NCBI GenBank assembly: GCA_964006375.1
Contig: OZ023265.1
Coordinates: forward strand, 166,806,118 to 166,870,117
Direction: 5' to 3'
From: Tillus elongatus
Taxonomy: Eukaryota > Arthropoda > Insecta > Coleoptera > Cleridae
Length of the DNA: 64,000 nt
In this document: positions 12,154 to 25,925 of the stretch, one piece after another
Position numbering within the stretch: the stretch's first letter is position 1
Layout of the letters: every line of letters begins with the position of its first letter
Translations under genes and position numbers: made by a program
Notes under the pieces: model-generated
The model's input: the letters and a program-made list of their open reading frames with translations, nothing else
Told to the model about the DNA's origin: nothing
Database searches by the model: none

Positions 12154-13217
12154 ATGGAGTCCACCTCAGAAGAGTATGCAGATATAATTTTTATCTACAG
12201 TATGCTCATGGAAATGCTCTAGCTGCTTGTCGGGAATATCAACGTAGGTTTCCCACTCGCCGTCAACCTACACCAAGCGTTTTTCCTCGATCGTTTTCAA
12301 GACTTCGGCAGTGCGGTATTGGACAACGTCCTGACGCTTGAGCTAATGGTAGAAGACAACATCAACTTTAAGACGAAGAGAGAGTGGTGGATGCAGTGAT
12401 GGATTAACCTTCTACAAGTACTCGGAGGATTGCCACGCAGTTACAATATTCTCAAAGCTTTGTTTGGAGAACTTTACATCGAGAAGCCTTACATACATAT
12501 CATCGACAGAATGTTCATTGCCTTCTACCTGGAGATAATGTGCATCGACGAGTCTTTTGTGAATGGATGTTGGAAATGAACAATCAAAATATCTTATTCC
12601 CTAATCTAATCTTCTGGTCTGACGAATCAACATTTACAAGAAATGGTATTTATAATTCTCATAAAGAGCATGTATGGTCATTGGAAAACCCACATGCAAC
12701 AAGGACTCGCACATCTCAACATAGATTTTCCATTAATTTATGGTGTGGTATTTTTAACGGCTCACTGTTCATGAAAGTCCTGCCATAATGTTTAAATGGA
12801 TCTTCGTACTTAGCGCTCTTAGAAAACCGTGTAGAAAACATTCTAGATGACATTCCACTAGCAAAAAGAGGTATAATGTGGTACCAGCATGACGGTGCAC
12901 CAGCGCATCATAGTCGAAACGTTGTTACATGGCTACATGAACATTATAATGAAAGATGGATTGGCAAAACTGGACCAATACATTGGCCTGCAAGATCACC
13001 GGACTTAAACCCACTTGACTTCTATCTTTGGGGTGATTTTAAGCGGCTGGTCTACAGTGAACAAATAAATACACCAGAGCAGCTACAACAACTGATAAAT
13101 AATGCTTTTCGTCATATTCAAGCAACAATGAATCCTCAAGACATTAAATTTTCCGTATTAAAAAGATGTCGTGCGTGTATTCAGGCCAATGGAGGCATTT
13201 TTGAGCATTTATTGTAA
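12154..13217 (+). pseudogene. DD41D transposase, broken
   Basis: ATG at 12154 begins MESTSEEYADIIFIY. A frameshift follows almost at once (YGHGNALAACREYQRRFPTR in the next frame), with two stops near 12375-12405. Then comes a long stretch with PSTSTRRIATQL (a helix-turn-helix helix), the first catalytic aspartate in FWSDESTFTRNG, a TAA at 12786-12788, the second aspartate in WYQHDGAPAHH and the third in RSPDLNPLDFYLWG. The last two are separated by 41 residues. The protein ends QANGGIFEHLL at 13217. All three catalytic aspartates survive, but several lesions make it inactive. Confidence 0.9.
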
Positions 13218-13654
13218 TAAATAAATTACTATAAGCCTGATAAAAGTGTATCATTGCGATTTTCTACCAAACAACGACTGGTTAAGAATCATGAACTGTG
13301 CTCTAAAACACTTACCTGATTCATTGCTTACTCGTAAAATAAGCGTCGTACAGAAATTTAATAAGAGAGTCATTTTGTACACGAATGAAAGTAAGATTCA
13401 AAAAATGAAAATCAAAAAAATATACCATTGGCTTACCCGTTTTTTTCTTGAGGGATAACCAATGACATGTGGGTACGCGCGCCACTGCTGGATTATCCGA
13501 TTCAATTGTTATGGTAGAATACGCGCCTTACATAGCAGCCTACACATGCGAAGTTTCAGCAAAATATATGTGCTACTTTTTAAAAAATTGGGAAATTTTG
13601 TTTTATATTTTGAAATTCAACTTCAACACCCTGTATCTTATGAAGCATTATAGG

Positions 13655-13659
<5 letters not shown>

Positions 13660-13736
<77 letters not shown>
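13660..13736. repeat. (TA)n tract, about 76 bp
   Basis: In the right arm of DD41D element 1, between the inner and outer terminal repeats. Confidence 0.97.
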
Positions 13737-13738
<2 letters not shown>

Positions 13739-13799
13739 CTTTTCGTCTTCTATGAATTCGTAAACTTCTGCTACTATAAACTGATTCACCCTGTATTAT

Positions 13800-14404
13800 A
13801 TACTATTATTATCGGGTGGCGATTCCATCTGATTGTTGTAAGTAACCTGGACTATAATTTTTTTATTTTTTAAAAGCTCCTCAAATTACATAACATTTTA
13901 ATGTAAAACATATTAAAAAACACTTACTATTATATAATACGTCGTTCTATCGATATTCAATATTTAGCAACTCCTTAGAATTTCGTGTACATAAATTAGA
14001 AGTGGTTGATTAATGAAAAAACAGATATTTTATTCTTCTGTTCAACGATTTATGGGATTCCTTGTTAGAATTTATTCAAATCGTAAAATTACGTGTAAAA
14101 ATTAACGACTCGCATATTTTATTAGATTCAAAGATATGCTTCATACCCAAGATGCATAATGTATATTTGTAATAAAATAATTTATTTCGTAAACTGCAAG
14201 GTGATGTAAATATCATAGAAGAATCTTTATTTGGGTTTTATGTTCTGTCTGTCTGGATTTAAATAATGATAATTATAGTAGAATCATTTAGATATTAAAC
14301 AGATAACAAAATACACCTACGATATTAGAATTTCTAACAGACGTGTAACCAAAGTACGTATTTCACAATACACTTTGTAGATTAGCTAGTTTCGCTTAAA
14401 ATAA
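13800..14404. other. AT-rich sequence with no recognisable feature
   Basis: Very A/T-rich, with no open frame, no repeat of the families named here and no RNA gene visible. Confidence 0.5.
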
Positions 14405-14456
14405 AAAAAAATCGGGACGCAGCAAGTACGTTATGGTAGTAAACCTTCAGATGAAT
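14405..14456 (+). repeat. Family R tip fragment
   Basis: CGGGACGCAGCAAGTACG then TTATGGTAGTAAACC. The tip is followed at once by unrelated sequence. The hairpin stem has one mismatch (TACGT instead of TGCGT). Confidence 0.65.
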
Positions 14457-14572
14457 AATATACAGGCTGTTTCAAAAAACATGCACCATCGCTCGTAGGG
14501 AAATTCCTTACTAAAAAATAAGAAAAAAAGTTACTGTGCACATGGGCCCGGAAACGCATAGGTTCCAATATA

Positions 14573-16798
14573 CAGGGAGTTAAATTTTAATTTTTTTTAT
14601 AATTTTTTATAAATAATTTCAAAACCACTAGATTGATTTTAATGAAACTTGGAACTTGAAAGTGTATTATGAAAGTGCATATTTTCAAGTGTGAATCTGC
14701 TTACAACTGCGTCAGTGGCGTGCGTACGGGGCAACTGTAAAAATTCATTTGGGGAAAAATATGTGCGCCACTGTCTTTTTCCAATTTTGATACATCAGTT
14801 ATGAAGCTTATTACATAAGCCACAAAAGCTACCTCTTGGTATTTTTTCGTTCAGGGTATCCCCTAGGAGATATGATTAATTTTATAAAAAGGGGCAAAGT
14901 ACCGATTAGTCGGCGTAATAATAATAATAATAATAATAATATATGTTTACTGCAACCATAAGAATATGAAAAACAAAACATACAGTAAACATTACAGCAA
15001 TAAACGTGCGAATAACTAACCTACGTAAAACTTATTAGTGATAAACATTGAAATGAATATTACAAACATTGATAAAAAATGAGAAATAAAAAATAAAAAT
15101 AAAAAATGAAAAAAGTAATCGTAAAGACACCATGATTTTTCCAAACTCTTGTTTTTTGTACATTACTCAATTGACTGTAATAACAAAGCTAAAGAAAATG
15201 TTGAAAGTGACCACCATTAGCGTCGTTACAATTATTTAACCTTCTGCGCAAAGATCTTCTTACTCTTCTGCAAATATTTTGATCTTCTCTAATGCTGTCA
15301 AATGCATATTCTATTCTTCCCAACAATTCTTCTCGTGTATTTACTGGTGTTTTATACACTATTTCTTTTAAATGGCCCCACAAATAAAAATCGAGAGGAT
15401 TCAGGTCCGGAGATCGAGGTGGCCATGACACCGGACCTCCACGACCAATCCATCGGTGAACGTATGTGTTGGCTAAATATGTTCTTATAACTGCTGCAAA
15501 ATGTGCGGGCGCACCATCATGCTGGAACCACATTTTACCATTTCTCATAAAAAGCGGTAGTAACAACGGCAAATCATTTTGTAAAAAGTTTAAATATGAT
15601 TCATGGTCAAGACGATTCGGTAGAACAACAGACCCAATTATGTGATTTTCAATAATAGCAGCCCAAATATTGATGGAAAATTGATACTGCGAATTTGCAA
15701 CTCTTAGAGAGTGTGGGTTTTCATCGGCCCATGTATGTAAATTGTGAAAATTTACGATACCTTTTCGCGTAAATGACGCCTCATCAGTAAATAGTACACG
15801 TTTAGAAAAATGTTGGTCGTGCCTAAGTTTGTTTAAGAACCACTGACAAAACATTACCCTTGGTTGAAAGTCTCTAGGTAGAAGTTCCTGGACCCGTGTA
15901 AAATGATAGGCATATAAACTTTGATCCTTCAGAGTTCTGTGAACTGATGATGCCGAAATATTACCCAGTTCGGTGGCAATAATTCTCGTACTTGTACTAG
16001 GATCACGTTCAACTCTATTTAATATTGCCTCTTCAACTCGTACAGTTCGGCGGTATCTTCTGCGTCCAGAGTCAGCTTTTAAAGGTTATAAAGAACCAGT
16101 TTCTCTCAAATGTCTTACAATACGTGGGAAAATATTTTTGTCAGGAATTCTTCTTTGCGGATAAGTTTCCTGATAAACACGCACAGCTTGTCTAGCATTT
16201 TGATTTGTTTGTCCATAAATTAACAACATATCAGTCAAATCCGCTGAAGTGTACTTAATGAAAACCATCTTGAGATGAGGAAATAATATTAATGAGCAGC
16301 TCAGTATCAACAAATAACTAAAAACGAAAATACTGCACCGTATCAAAATTTAAAGAATAGCACGAAAACTCTTTTGACGCCTACAAAGCACTTCAAAATT
16401 GTAGAATTTAGAGAAATGTCAAAAATTATAGTTTCATGGCACTTTACGATTACTGTTTTCATTACTCCAACGAATCGGTACTTTGCCCCTTTTTATAAAA
16501 TTAATCATATCTCCTAAGGGATACCCTGAACGAAAAAATACCAAGAGGCAGCTTTTGTGGGTTATGTAATAAGCTTCATAACTGATGTATCAAAATTGAA
16601 AAAAGACAGTGGCGCACATATTTTTCCCCAAATGAATTTTTACAGTTGCCCCGTACGCACGCCACTGACGCAGTTGTAAGCAGATTCTCACTTGAAAATA
16701 TGCACTTTCATACTACACTTTCAAGTTCCAAGTTTCATTAAAATCAATCCAGTGGTTTTGAAATTATTTATAAAAAATAATTAAAATTCAACTCCCTG
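14573..16798 (-). mobile_element. DD41D Tc1/mariner-group transposon 2, near-intact, about 330-bp terminal inverted repeats
   Basis: The left end CAGGGAGTTAAATTTTAATT (14573) and its complement ending at 16798 are each flanked by TA (14571-14572 and 16799-16800), the expected target duplication. The inverted arms run 14573-14908 and about 16471-16798 and match almost throughout, including GCCACTG, CCGTACGCACGCCAC and GGGGCAAAGTACCGATT at the inner edges. That is far longer than the 20-30 bp arms of typical mariners. The element is 2226 bp long and carries one transposase gene on the minus strand, interrupted by a single stop codon. Confidence 0.92.
15189..16268 (-). pseudogene. DD41D transposase with a single in-frame stop
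   Basis: The ATG is at 16268-16266 (MVFIKYTSADLTDMLLIYG). The frame holds for about 359 codons to the end at 15189 (NGGHFQHFL), broken only by a TAA at 16088-16086 (codon 61, after RETGSL). Order: N-terminal helix-turn-helix (ARQAVRVYQETYPQRR), a basic linker (GRRRYRRTV), a second helix-turn-helix (TSTRIIATELG, SSVHRTL), then the DDE domain with catalytic Asp at about residue 162 (LFTDEASFTRKG), 251 (WFQHDGAPAHF) and 293 (SPDLNPLDFYLWG). The last two have exactly 41 residues between them. The length fits the family's usual 330-360. The upstream Met at 16346 lies in the inter-arm region and is less likely to be the start. Confidence 0.9.
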
Positions 16799-17078
16799 TA
16801 TAATATATTACTTATTTATCCTGATATTCAGATATATAAAAACTTACTCTAGTTAATTAGGTGGCAGGTGGTGATAGACTTTTCCTTTACGTGATAGTAA
16901 AGGACTTTTTCACGCCCGAGGAGGTACCACCCCTTACATTGTAAAGAAAATTTGTATTTAACTCTAAAATAATATAAAATAAATATATGATATATAATAA
17001 TAATTATCTCCAGGCTTGAGCTCAGGCACTTGTAGTTGGCAGGTTTTAAGATGTACAAATGAAATCAGGCATTATTAA

Positions 17079-18371
17079 TTGACTCTATATAATGCAACAC
17101 TTCTGTACAAGCTGCATTTGGCGGGGCTTGATGGACGGCTGATAGCATTCTTTGGATCCTACTTGACTAACCGTGTGCAATATGTTTTTTATAATGGATT
17201 TAAGTCTGAACCCTTCACTGCTAGCTCCGGCGTTCCACAGGGTTCCAATCTTGGCCCACTCCTCTTTTTGTTATTTATCAACGACATAAGCTCTGTAATT
17301 TCTGGTAATCATCTATTATTTGCTGATGATCTCAAGTTATACTCCAGTGTTCACGATATTGGTGACTGTTCAAGACTCCAGGTAGACCTTGACAACTTGC
17401 AGCTGTGGTGTGTTGAGAACAGACTTGAATTAAATGTCTCGAAGTGCAAAGTGATGATATACACTAGAAAAACCAGCCGTATAGCTTTTCCCTACAAAGT
17501 GGGTGGTGTACCATTGGCTAGGACTGAAACGCACAAGGATCTTGGCGTTGTATATGATGAACATTTAAGTTTCACTGGACATATTCAAACAATTACAGCA
17601 TCATGTTTGAAGTTGATGGGTTTCATTGTGAGGAATAGCAGATCATTTTCCAATTTGGATAGCTTGAAAATTCTCTATTTTGCCTACATTCGATCGAGAC
17701 TTGAATATTGTAGCTTGGTTTTTAATCCCTTTTATAGTGTTCAGATTGGTGCTCTGGAAGATGTTCAGCGCAAGTTTTTAAATCACCTTGTATATAGGGC
17801 ATCTGGTACCTACCCACAGAGAGGATGTGATCATGGCCAATTGCTGATGCAAGCTGGCATACCCAGTTTGTATTCGCGTAGAAAAGTTGCATCTGTCATG
17901 TTCCTGCATAACTTGTTTCATGGTAAAGTTGATTGTCCAGACTTATTGATGCAATTAAATTTCTCAGTTCCACGGGCTGCATCTAGAGTGATGAGAGTGT
18001 TTAAGCCTCCAATACCAAGGACTAACTTGTATATGAAGTCACCTGTTTATACAATGAGCTCTGACTTTAATAACATTGCAAACTTGTGCGACTTCTATTC
18101 GGATAATGCTACAGTTATTCGTAGGGTGGCTATATCTTACTTTGTCGGTTATTAGAACCATTATATGTACTGTTTTGTAGAATTTCTGCCTTGTGATGTT
18201 TTGCACAGTATTTTAGTTTTGTAGTTTAGTTTAATTTAGTTTTTAGTTTGTTTTTTTTTTTGGAAGTATTTTCTGTTCATATTATTACATATTGTTATTT
18301 TTGTATGGTGCCCTATTAATGGGATTATCCTGTTGGGCATGTATTCAATAAATAAATAAAATAAATAAATG
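17079..18371 (+). mobile_element. CR1/jockey-type LINE, 3' half
   Basis: An uninterrupted frame (17079-18155, about 358 codons) covers the RT palm to C-terminus: SGVPQGSNLGPLLFLLFIND, the catalytic LLFADDLKLY, LNVSKCKVM, KDLGVVYDEHLSF, SRLEYCSLVFNPF and the C-terminal MKSPVYTMSSDFNNI. The frame starts with TTG directly after a TAA because the element is 5'-truncated at about 17080, so this is not a true start. A 3' UTR of about 200 bases ends in AATAAATAAATAAAATAAAT at 18347-18371, a tail of the kind seen in jockey and CR1 elements. No endonuclease half is present. Confidence 0.88.
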
Positions 18372-18529
18372 CAGTGGATAAAATTTAATACATTAGACGA
18401 AAGAAAAATAATTGATTTAATTACTTGTGACACTGTAAGAATGAATTGTGGAGCACACTCTATAAAAGAAAATGAAAGCTACAGATAAACAGTGTACTTA
18501 ACTTTTAGCTTCAGGTTGAAGGGGTCCTC

Positions 18530-18945
18530 CTTGGCGATGGTGCTGAAGAAGGTTCCTTCCTGATGATGTTGTTATTGAGGGCTCATTCCTAGCGATGTGC
18601 CACTTAGGGGCTCTTCATTTACGATGGTGTTGAAGGTTCCTCCCTAACGGTGGTGTTGAAGGGGGCTCCTCACTTACAGTGTTGCTGGAAGGTCTTCTAT
18701 TTACGATGTTCCTTCGGGCGCTCCTTACCAGCGGTGATGACGGCCGCCTCCCAACCAACGGTAATGTTGAAGGCCGCTTCCTAACTAACGGCGATGAAGG
18801 CCGCCTCCCGACCAACGGTGGGGTTAAAGACTGCTTCCCTACCAACGGTGATGAGGACTGCTTCCCTACCAACGGTGATGAAGACTGCTTCCCTACCAAC
18901 GGTGATGAAGACTGCTTCCCTACCAACGGGGTGCTATTCAGGCAT
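18530..18945. repeat. Minisatellite, units of about 27-30 bp
   Basis: The last five units are nearly identical, 27 bp each (ACTGCTTCCCTACCAACGG plus TGATGAAG, 18829-18935). Towards the left the units diverge and are 27-33 bp long (GGTGTTGAAGG, GGCCGCCTCCC). The period is mainly divisible by three, so both strands stay open: CFPTNGDED repeats on the plus strand, PLVGKQSSS on the minus strand. Nothing else supports a protein. Confidence 0.85.
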
Positions 18946-19119
18946 GCTGCTTTCCGAGTAGAATTAAACTGTGATATTTCATATTTTAAGGTCGAGACAG
19001 AAGAGAGACTGGCATATGTCGCACGCGTATATATAACGACCAACTTATGTCATAAAATCAACTCGCACGAAGGCGCGTTTCTATAGGTTTATTGCGGTAG
19101 CGCAAGCGACCGCCGAGTT

Positions 19120-19153
19120 TGACGTCACTGAGGGGACTTGGACGCTGACGTCA
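19120..19153. promoter_or_regulatory. Two CRE-type TGACGTCA sites
   Basis: Perfect TGACGTCA palindromes at 19120-19127 and 19146-19153. The second runs straight into TAAAAGGGG, which resembles a weak TATA box. A 12-bp palindrome GTGACATGTCAC lies at 19201-19212. The region precedes the LINE-B coding start at 19302 and could be its 5' promoter. Confidence 0.35.
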
Positions 19154-19301
19154 TAAAAGGGGTTGATTCAGAAGCTTAAAAGTAAACGGCGTTGACGCGT
19201 GTGACATGTCACACTTGACATGTTACAACATCAAGGGCCGGTGAAGTCCCAACGGACGTTTCCGGTTCTGGTGTATGAGTCGATTTCCCTTATAAACAAA
19301 A

Positions 19302-21700
19302 ATGATGATGGCTCCTCCTTGTACAAAAGATTCCGGAGATAAAATACCCCTCCATTCGGATCTCCAGGAGAGGGGTGTGCAGGGGGCGCCGGCATCAAGA
19401 TTTAACATATCTTTCTCGAATATATGTGGCCTAAATTCTAACCTGAACTCCGTCCACCATTTCCTCCAGGCTAATAGGCCCCAACTCCTCTTCCTCACCG
19501 AAACCCAAATCAGTTCCAAAACTGCCACTAATCACCTTAATTTCCCGGGGTATGAGCTCCTTACTTCCTTTAGATTGCATGGAGGTGTGTGCGCATACGT
19601 TCGTAGCAATCTACCCTGCACCCTGGAAGCTGGAAGAAAAGACATTCTTGGGATGAAACTCCCTCTCGGGACTGCAACTTAATTCATCTGTTGCATTTCC
19701 CGGTCACCTTCTGACAACAACTTTGCCCAGCTCTTCGACTACCTTTCTGAAAAACCGACCATCTGATTTCTGAATATCCTTCCTCCGAGGTCACTATTCT
19801 TGGTGACTTCAATGTCCATAATAAGGAATGGCTAGGAGCTTCAAAAACCGATCCGCAAGGGATAGCAGCGGACGCCTTTGCAGTCAACAATCCTTTAGCC
19901 AATATGGTTCATCAACCTACTTACTTTCTTCGCATCCCAACACACAGCTCAAATCCCTTAGATATCCTTCTTACTACAAAACCTGAATGCCATAAGACAA
20001 TAGTCACCGCCCTTCTTGGTTGCTCAGACCACGGCATGGTCACTGATTCCTGCGCAATGCAACCCGAGGTCACACAGTCATCACACCCACGTATCGTTTG
20101 GCACTAGAGCTCCGCGAACCGGGACGAAATGCGGGATTACTTTTCCTCACTTCTATGGGCGTCTGTCTGCTCTCATACTGACCCCTCTAATATCTCACAA
20201 AACATCACTGAAATCACCCAAGCTGGCATGGATTTATTTATTTCACGTACACGGAAAACCTCTTCAGGCACTCAAAAGCCCTGTGACAAGGCCAGACTTG
20301 AAAAGGTCAAAGCTCACAAAACGCTTCTACACAATCCCAGTCAATAAAACCGTCAAGCATTTAATGACGCAAGAAACCGCTATCTCTGCATTCTTTCTGA
20401 GGAAAAAAACGCGTTTAATAGCAACATCAAAAACAAAGTCCTCTCAAGCTCCAACGGCAGCACACCCTTCGGAGCTCTTTCTAAATCTATTGGGAATAAT
20501 TTCTGCAAGAGCACGTTCCTACCTCTTGTTTCAGGGGATGAAATTGTTTCTAACGCCCTGGGCAAGGCTGAACTTTTTACCTCGTTGATCGCCGGCAATT
20601 CTACTCTCAACCCACCTCCAAATGTTTAACCACCAACAGTCTCCAATGTCGCGCATAAAATGACGGATATCATTTTCAAAACTAAAAAGGTACGAAAGAT
20701 GCTATCTTCTTTAAATAACAGGAAAGCCTCTGGCCTTGACGACATCCCAGCAATTGTTCTCAAAAATTGCGCACCAAAACTTGCTCCTGTCCTGACTCGT
20801 CTGTTTCAGACAGCTTACAATAAACGCATATTCCCTAGTAACTGGAAAACTTTTCGTGTAAAACCCGTCCCCAAGAAATTATCCAAAGCGCTTCCTAGCC
20901 ACTACAGGCCTATTTCTCTCCTTCCAGTCGTCTCTAAAGTGATGAAAAGTACATAAACACCGAATTACTAAAATTCCTTGATAAACACAAACACAGTCTA
21001 ATCCACGCCATTCAGTATGGATTCCGTCAGCGCAGATCAACTGCCGACCTCCATCCCTTTGTCACCCATTCTTGTAACAAGTCTATGGAACTACACGATA
21101 AATCCCAGATTGCCGCTCTAGAAATATCCAAAGCATTCGATCAGGTCTTGCTTTCTATCTCATAAGAGATACACCAGCCTAAGACCCATCACAATAAACA
21201 ACCAAGTTATTCAAAATAATGAGTCTTTATCACTTGTTGGCATTTCTGTGGATCGAAATCTCAATTGGCACCAACATGTCACATCAATTGCAGAAGCGGC
21301 TGCTAAGAAATTAGGTTTCCTCTTCTAGGCTCGCAAATACTTTTCACCAGCTAATCTCTATACCTGATATACTTCACAAATAAGGCCAAACCTCGAATAC
21401 TGCTTCCACATCTAGGGTGCCGCTGCCGCTTCCACACTCGCTATCATGGACTCCATTCGTAAGAGAGCTATACGTCTCATCGGTGACCCTACCCTCACCC
21501 AAAGAATGCCATCCCTTGCCCACCGACGTGCCGTTGGTGACTCTCTCTCTCTCTCTCTCTCTTTTATAGATATCTGCACGGGCACTGCTCCGAGGAGCTT
21601 TCTTCCATAGTTTCTCCATCTGCTGCCCCCAACAGATGTACCAGGGGAACAGAGCGAATGCACCCTTTTACTGTCCAGGCCACCAGACATAGAACATCTT
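19302..21700 (+). pseudogene. LINE-B ORF2: AP-type endonuclease + RT, degenerate
   Basis: The endonuclease N-terminus reads SFSNICGLNSNLNSVHHFL then LLFLTETQIS, with a stop at about 19680. It resumes with GDFNVHNKEWLG and SDHGMV, the conserved catalytic signatures of the family. RT follows: RKASGLDDIPAIVLKN, PSHYRPISLLPVVSK, YGFRQRRSTADL, SKAFDQV. Then comes the deletion junction, and the thumb continues (NNESLSLVGISVDRNLNWHQ, AEAAAKKLGFLF, LIGDPTLTQRMPSLAHRR). Many stops and several frameshifts are present, and YADD is absent. Confidence 0.88.
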
Positions 21701-21893
21701 GTTATGCTCGCCATTTTGTCCTGAGGACTTCCAAGTTGGTGGATTCCTTGCCGGCACATGTTTTTCCTTCTCCCCCGAACCTCTAAACCTTCAGGTCCAG
21801 AATTTTTGCATCTTTCCTCCTTGTCGACACCCACGGTACGATAGTATTTAGGATGCAAGACCTCGTGGTGTGTTGTTGAAATTAAAAAAAAAG
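19302..21893 (+). mobile_element. LINE-B copy 1 (jockey/CR1-like), longest but internally deleted
   Basis: The only copy in the window that retains most of the endonuclease. It runs from the ATG at 19302 through endonuclease and RT to a 3' UTR ending in an A-run at 21883-21893. An internal deletion at about 21147 removes roughly 400 bp of RT, including the catalytic box, as judged against the copy at 51787-54048. A (CT)n expansion lies at 21540-21563. The 5' boundary may lie further left (19090-19300). Three other copies in the window belong to the same family: 32269-32880, 33980-35215 and 51787-54048. Confidence 0.88.
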
Positions 21894-22029
21894 GAATAGA
21901 AAAAATAAGGTAAGCAAAAATATGATCTCTAAAATAAATATTTATACATTAATTTGGATACAAAACAATTGATAAACAGGAAATATACTCAACACAAAAT
22001 ATACTAGAATCCTGAACATAAAAAAATTC

Positions 22030-22380
22030 CTGTGGGTCATGCTTTCAGGGTGATTGTATGCATGAAGAAGGGGAAGAATAACCCCCAAGAGGGTATCTAC
22101 CCTTCACCCGAAAACACGTGCATGCATACAAACACCTTCAAAGCATAAAACACAAAAAAAAATGTCTTGCGAGCAACCCCCAAGAAAGTTACGGGACCTA
22201 GGGCGAATATAGATGTTGTGCGCGATAGACAGGGTAACGGGTGCCAAATGCGAAAAACGCATCTGTTCAAAGTCCGACTAGGCGGTGTTTTTAGCATTTT
22301 CCGCTCATATATCCTCCCCGCCCAGCAGTTATATTTATTCTTGGTCCCTTAACTTTCTTGACGGTTGTTTGCAACAAATT
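22030..22380. repeat. Family T fold-back element
   Basis: The left arm around 22130-22230 (AACCCCCAAGAAAGTTACGG, GACCTAGGGCGAATA) is mirrored by 22290-22378 (CCCGCCCAGCAG, CTTGGTCCCTTAACTTTCTT). The same arms recur at 30057-30784, 37320-37650 and, singly, at 56228-56420. It has no coding capacity. It is probably a fold-back or MITE-type DNA element. Confidence 0.65.
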
Positions 22381-22384
22381 CGTC

Positions 22385-22985
22385 TTGTGGATTGTTCATC
22401 CGAGTAGGGTTCTAAGCATGAAAAAAATATCTAAAAACCCTCCGTGCAGTAAACTACACATTTACCGAAATTACTTTTCATCACCTACAATGTCTTTTTA
22501 GCCTGTGCCAACTGTATGCACACAAAGATTGGTAATATACATTTATAAAATCTAATCAAAAACAACAATTTCGTAATTTGTTATGAAACGTCAAACTTAC
22601 TCTATCGCATCATAATATTATTATCTTGCGACTGTACTCACCCCATGTCGCATGCGAATGACAGTGTAAAAATAGGTTGCCGCATTATCATATCTCTCTA
22701 GTAATTGTATCATGTCTAAAACCTAAATTTGAGACTAAATTTCCAATCTGATGTTGACAATTGACAATAAATGACACTACCACAGAATGTCAAATGACAG
22801 CATAACTTCAGCATGAACGCAGTCTAACAACGTTGATAGATCTACCCTAGATTAGGATAAATTAAAAATCATCAGAAATGGATAATTTGGCAGGTATTAA
22901 ATACAGCTATGGATTACGGTATTTTTTAACTAACTGATGAAATACAATTTGATAAAATGTTTTCTTTATTATCAGAAGTTGTGAA
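22385..22985. other. Sequence with no firm feature
   Basis: The stretch contains TGACAATTGACAATAAATGAC and TGTCAAATGACAG runs and an ATG at 22878 in a short frame that meets AGGTATT. Neither is enough to call a gene. Confidence 0.4.
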
Positions 22986-22989
22986 AATT

Positions 22990-23492
22990 TAAGTTGTTTA
23001 TACATGAAATGTTTAACTACATGAAATTTCTGAAGATCTGGCAACATCGGTAAGAAACAACTACATCTTGACAGTTTGCAATGATTGTAACTTCCATTGT
23101 TTAGATTTTTATCTACGATTTATTTAAATAGCATATCAGTACAGATAACGTCAAATGTCTTTGTCCAATATTGCAGATATTGCATTATAGAATATGATGT
23201 GACGTCGAGGATTATTTTAATAATAATTTCGAACAACTTTATTTTTCTTTGATCAAAAGACTTCAAAATTGGTAATCAACTACTTCTATCTATGTTCTTT
23301 TAAGTTGTAAATTTTCGTTTTAATCACTTAGACAATTCATAGGATATTGTGCCTAAAAAATAATTTTAAATTCTGTGTTAAGAAAAATTGGGCGTTAAGA
23401 TCTGATGAAGGAACTCATCCAAGCCATTAACAAAATAAGGGTAACTCCCAAATTTGGTCCAAATCAGAGAGGTATTTTTTGAGTTATCGTTT

Positions 23493-23589
<97 letters not shown>

Positions 23590-23705
23590 TTAACTGACCC
23601 TCGATATTGGTTCCGGGGTCCCCACATCGCACTCGTTTGACGAAATTTTCCGAAACTCTTACCATCGATACCTCTCTATTAGTGAATTTTCTTGATGAAA
23701 ATTCA
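22990..23705 (+). repeat. Family R, subfamily 2
   Basis: Related by tail and hairpin to family R (TGAGTTATCGTTTGGATATA, the (TA)n tract, tail CCCTCGATATTGGTTCCGG, end TTAGTGAATTTTCTTGATGA). The body differs (GGGCGTTAAGATCTGATGAA, TTTGTCCAATATTGCAGATA). Inverted copies of this body lie at 35775-36520 and 55750-56160. Confidence 0.65.
23494..23586. repeat. (TA)n tract, 93 bp
   Basis: At the standard site of the subfamily 2 element. Confidence 0.97.
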
Positions 23706-23944
23706 TGGTTTGGACTATCAAGCAAAAATTGTGGGTTTCATTGAAACTTTTTAACAGTATATAATTTTTGCCCAATAGATACAAATGCGTCTGGTTTAAA
23801 ATAATCTTTTTCATTTGTTTATTTTCGTTCTTTCTCCAGTCCTCATGCTTTTTTTCTTTTTTTTTTCGCTTATTTATTTTAAACCTGGCGTGCATATAAC
23901 GACTTTATAGGTTTAGCTATTTATTTTTCAGTGGCAGTTTTTCA

Positions 23945-25385
<1,441 letters not shown>

Positions 25386-25925
25386 GTCACTGTAATTTAA
25401 TATCATGGTGAAATTATGATTACATAGTTACTATTTTAAGTCTTAGATTTTCTCATACATTATACACAAGTTTTACGTTATTTCTAACCTCACTAAACAG
25501 ATTTCTCAGATATATCACCCACCCTACATTCCCAGATCAAAGTTCAAAGACAGCTTCCTTTGAACTACCTACAACAAGTTTGGGTTGGGGTTCATACCTA
25601 CTTTATGAGATTTACGTGAAAATACGAATTTCTAGAATATGGAATTAATGAAATACACTAATACATGCCAACCGGGAAGCAATTTATTTGTATTTATCGT
25701 CAAAGAAATCATCTAATAAAGTACGTAGAAATCAATAAACGTCTGTTATCACTTTTACCCCATATACACGTGTATTAGATACTAAAACAGAATACAAGTA
25801 ATGACGCACGAAACAGTGGCGTAGTCGGAATAAGTTAAGCTGAAACATATTATAAACTAATGCCATATTAATAATAAGGTATACATAGATAGATAGATAT
25901 ATGGATGGATTTTTATTACACCAAA
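25386..25925. other. No recognisable feature except a short GATA run
   Basis: AT-rich, with ATAGATAGATAGATAT at 25885-25900. No coding or repeat content of the main families. Confidence 0.45.

Noticed and set aside
22878..22900. A first exon starting ATGGATAATTTGGCAG before GTATTAAAT
   Set aside because: Five codons and a weak donor are not enough. The flanking TGTCAAATGACAG-type motifs are common in insect DNA.
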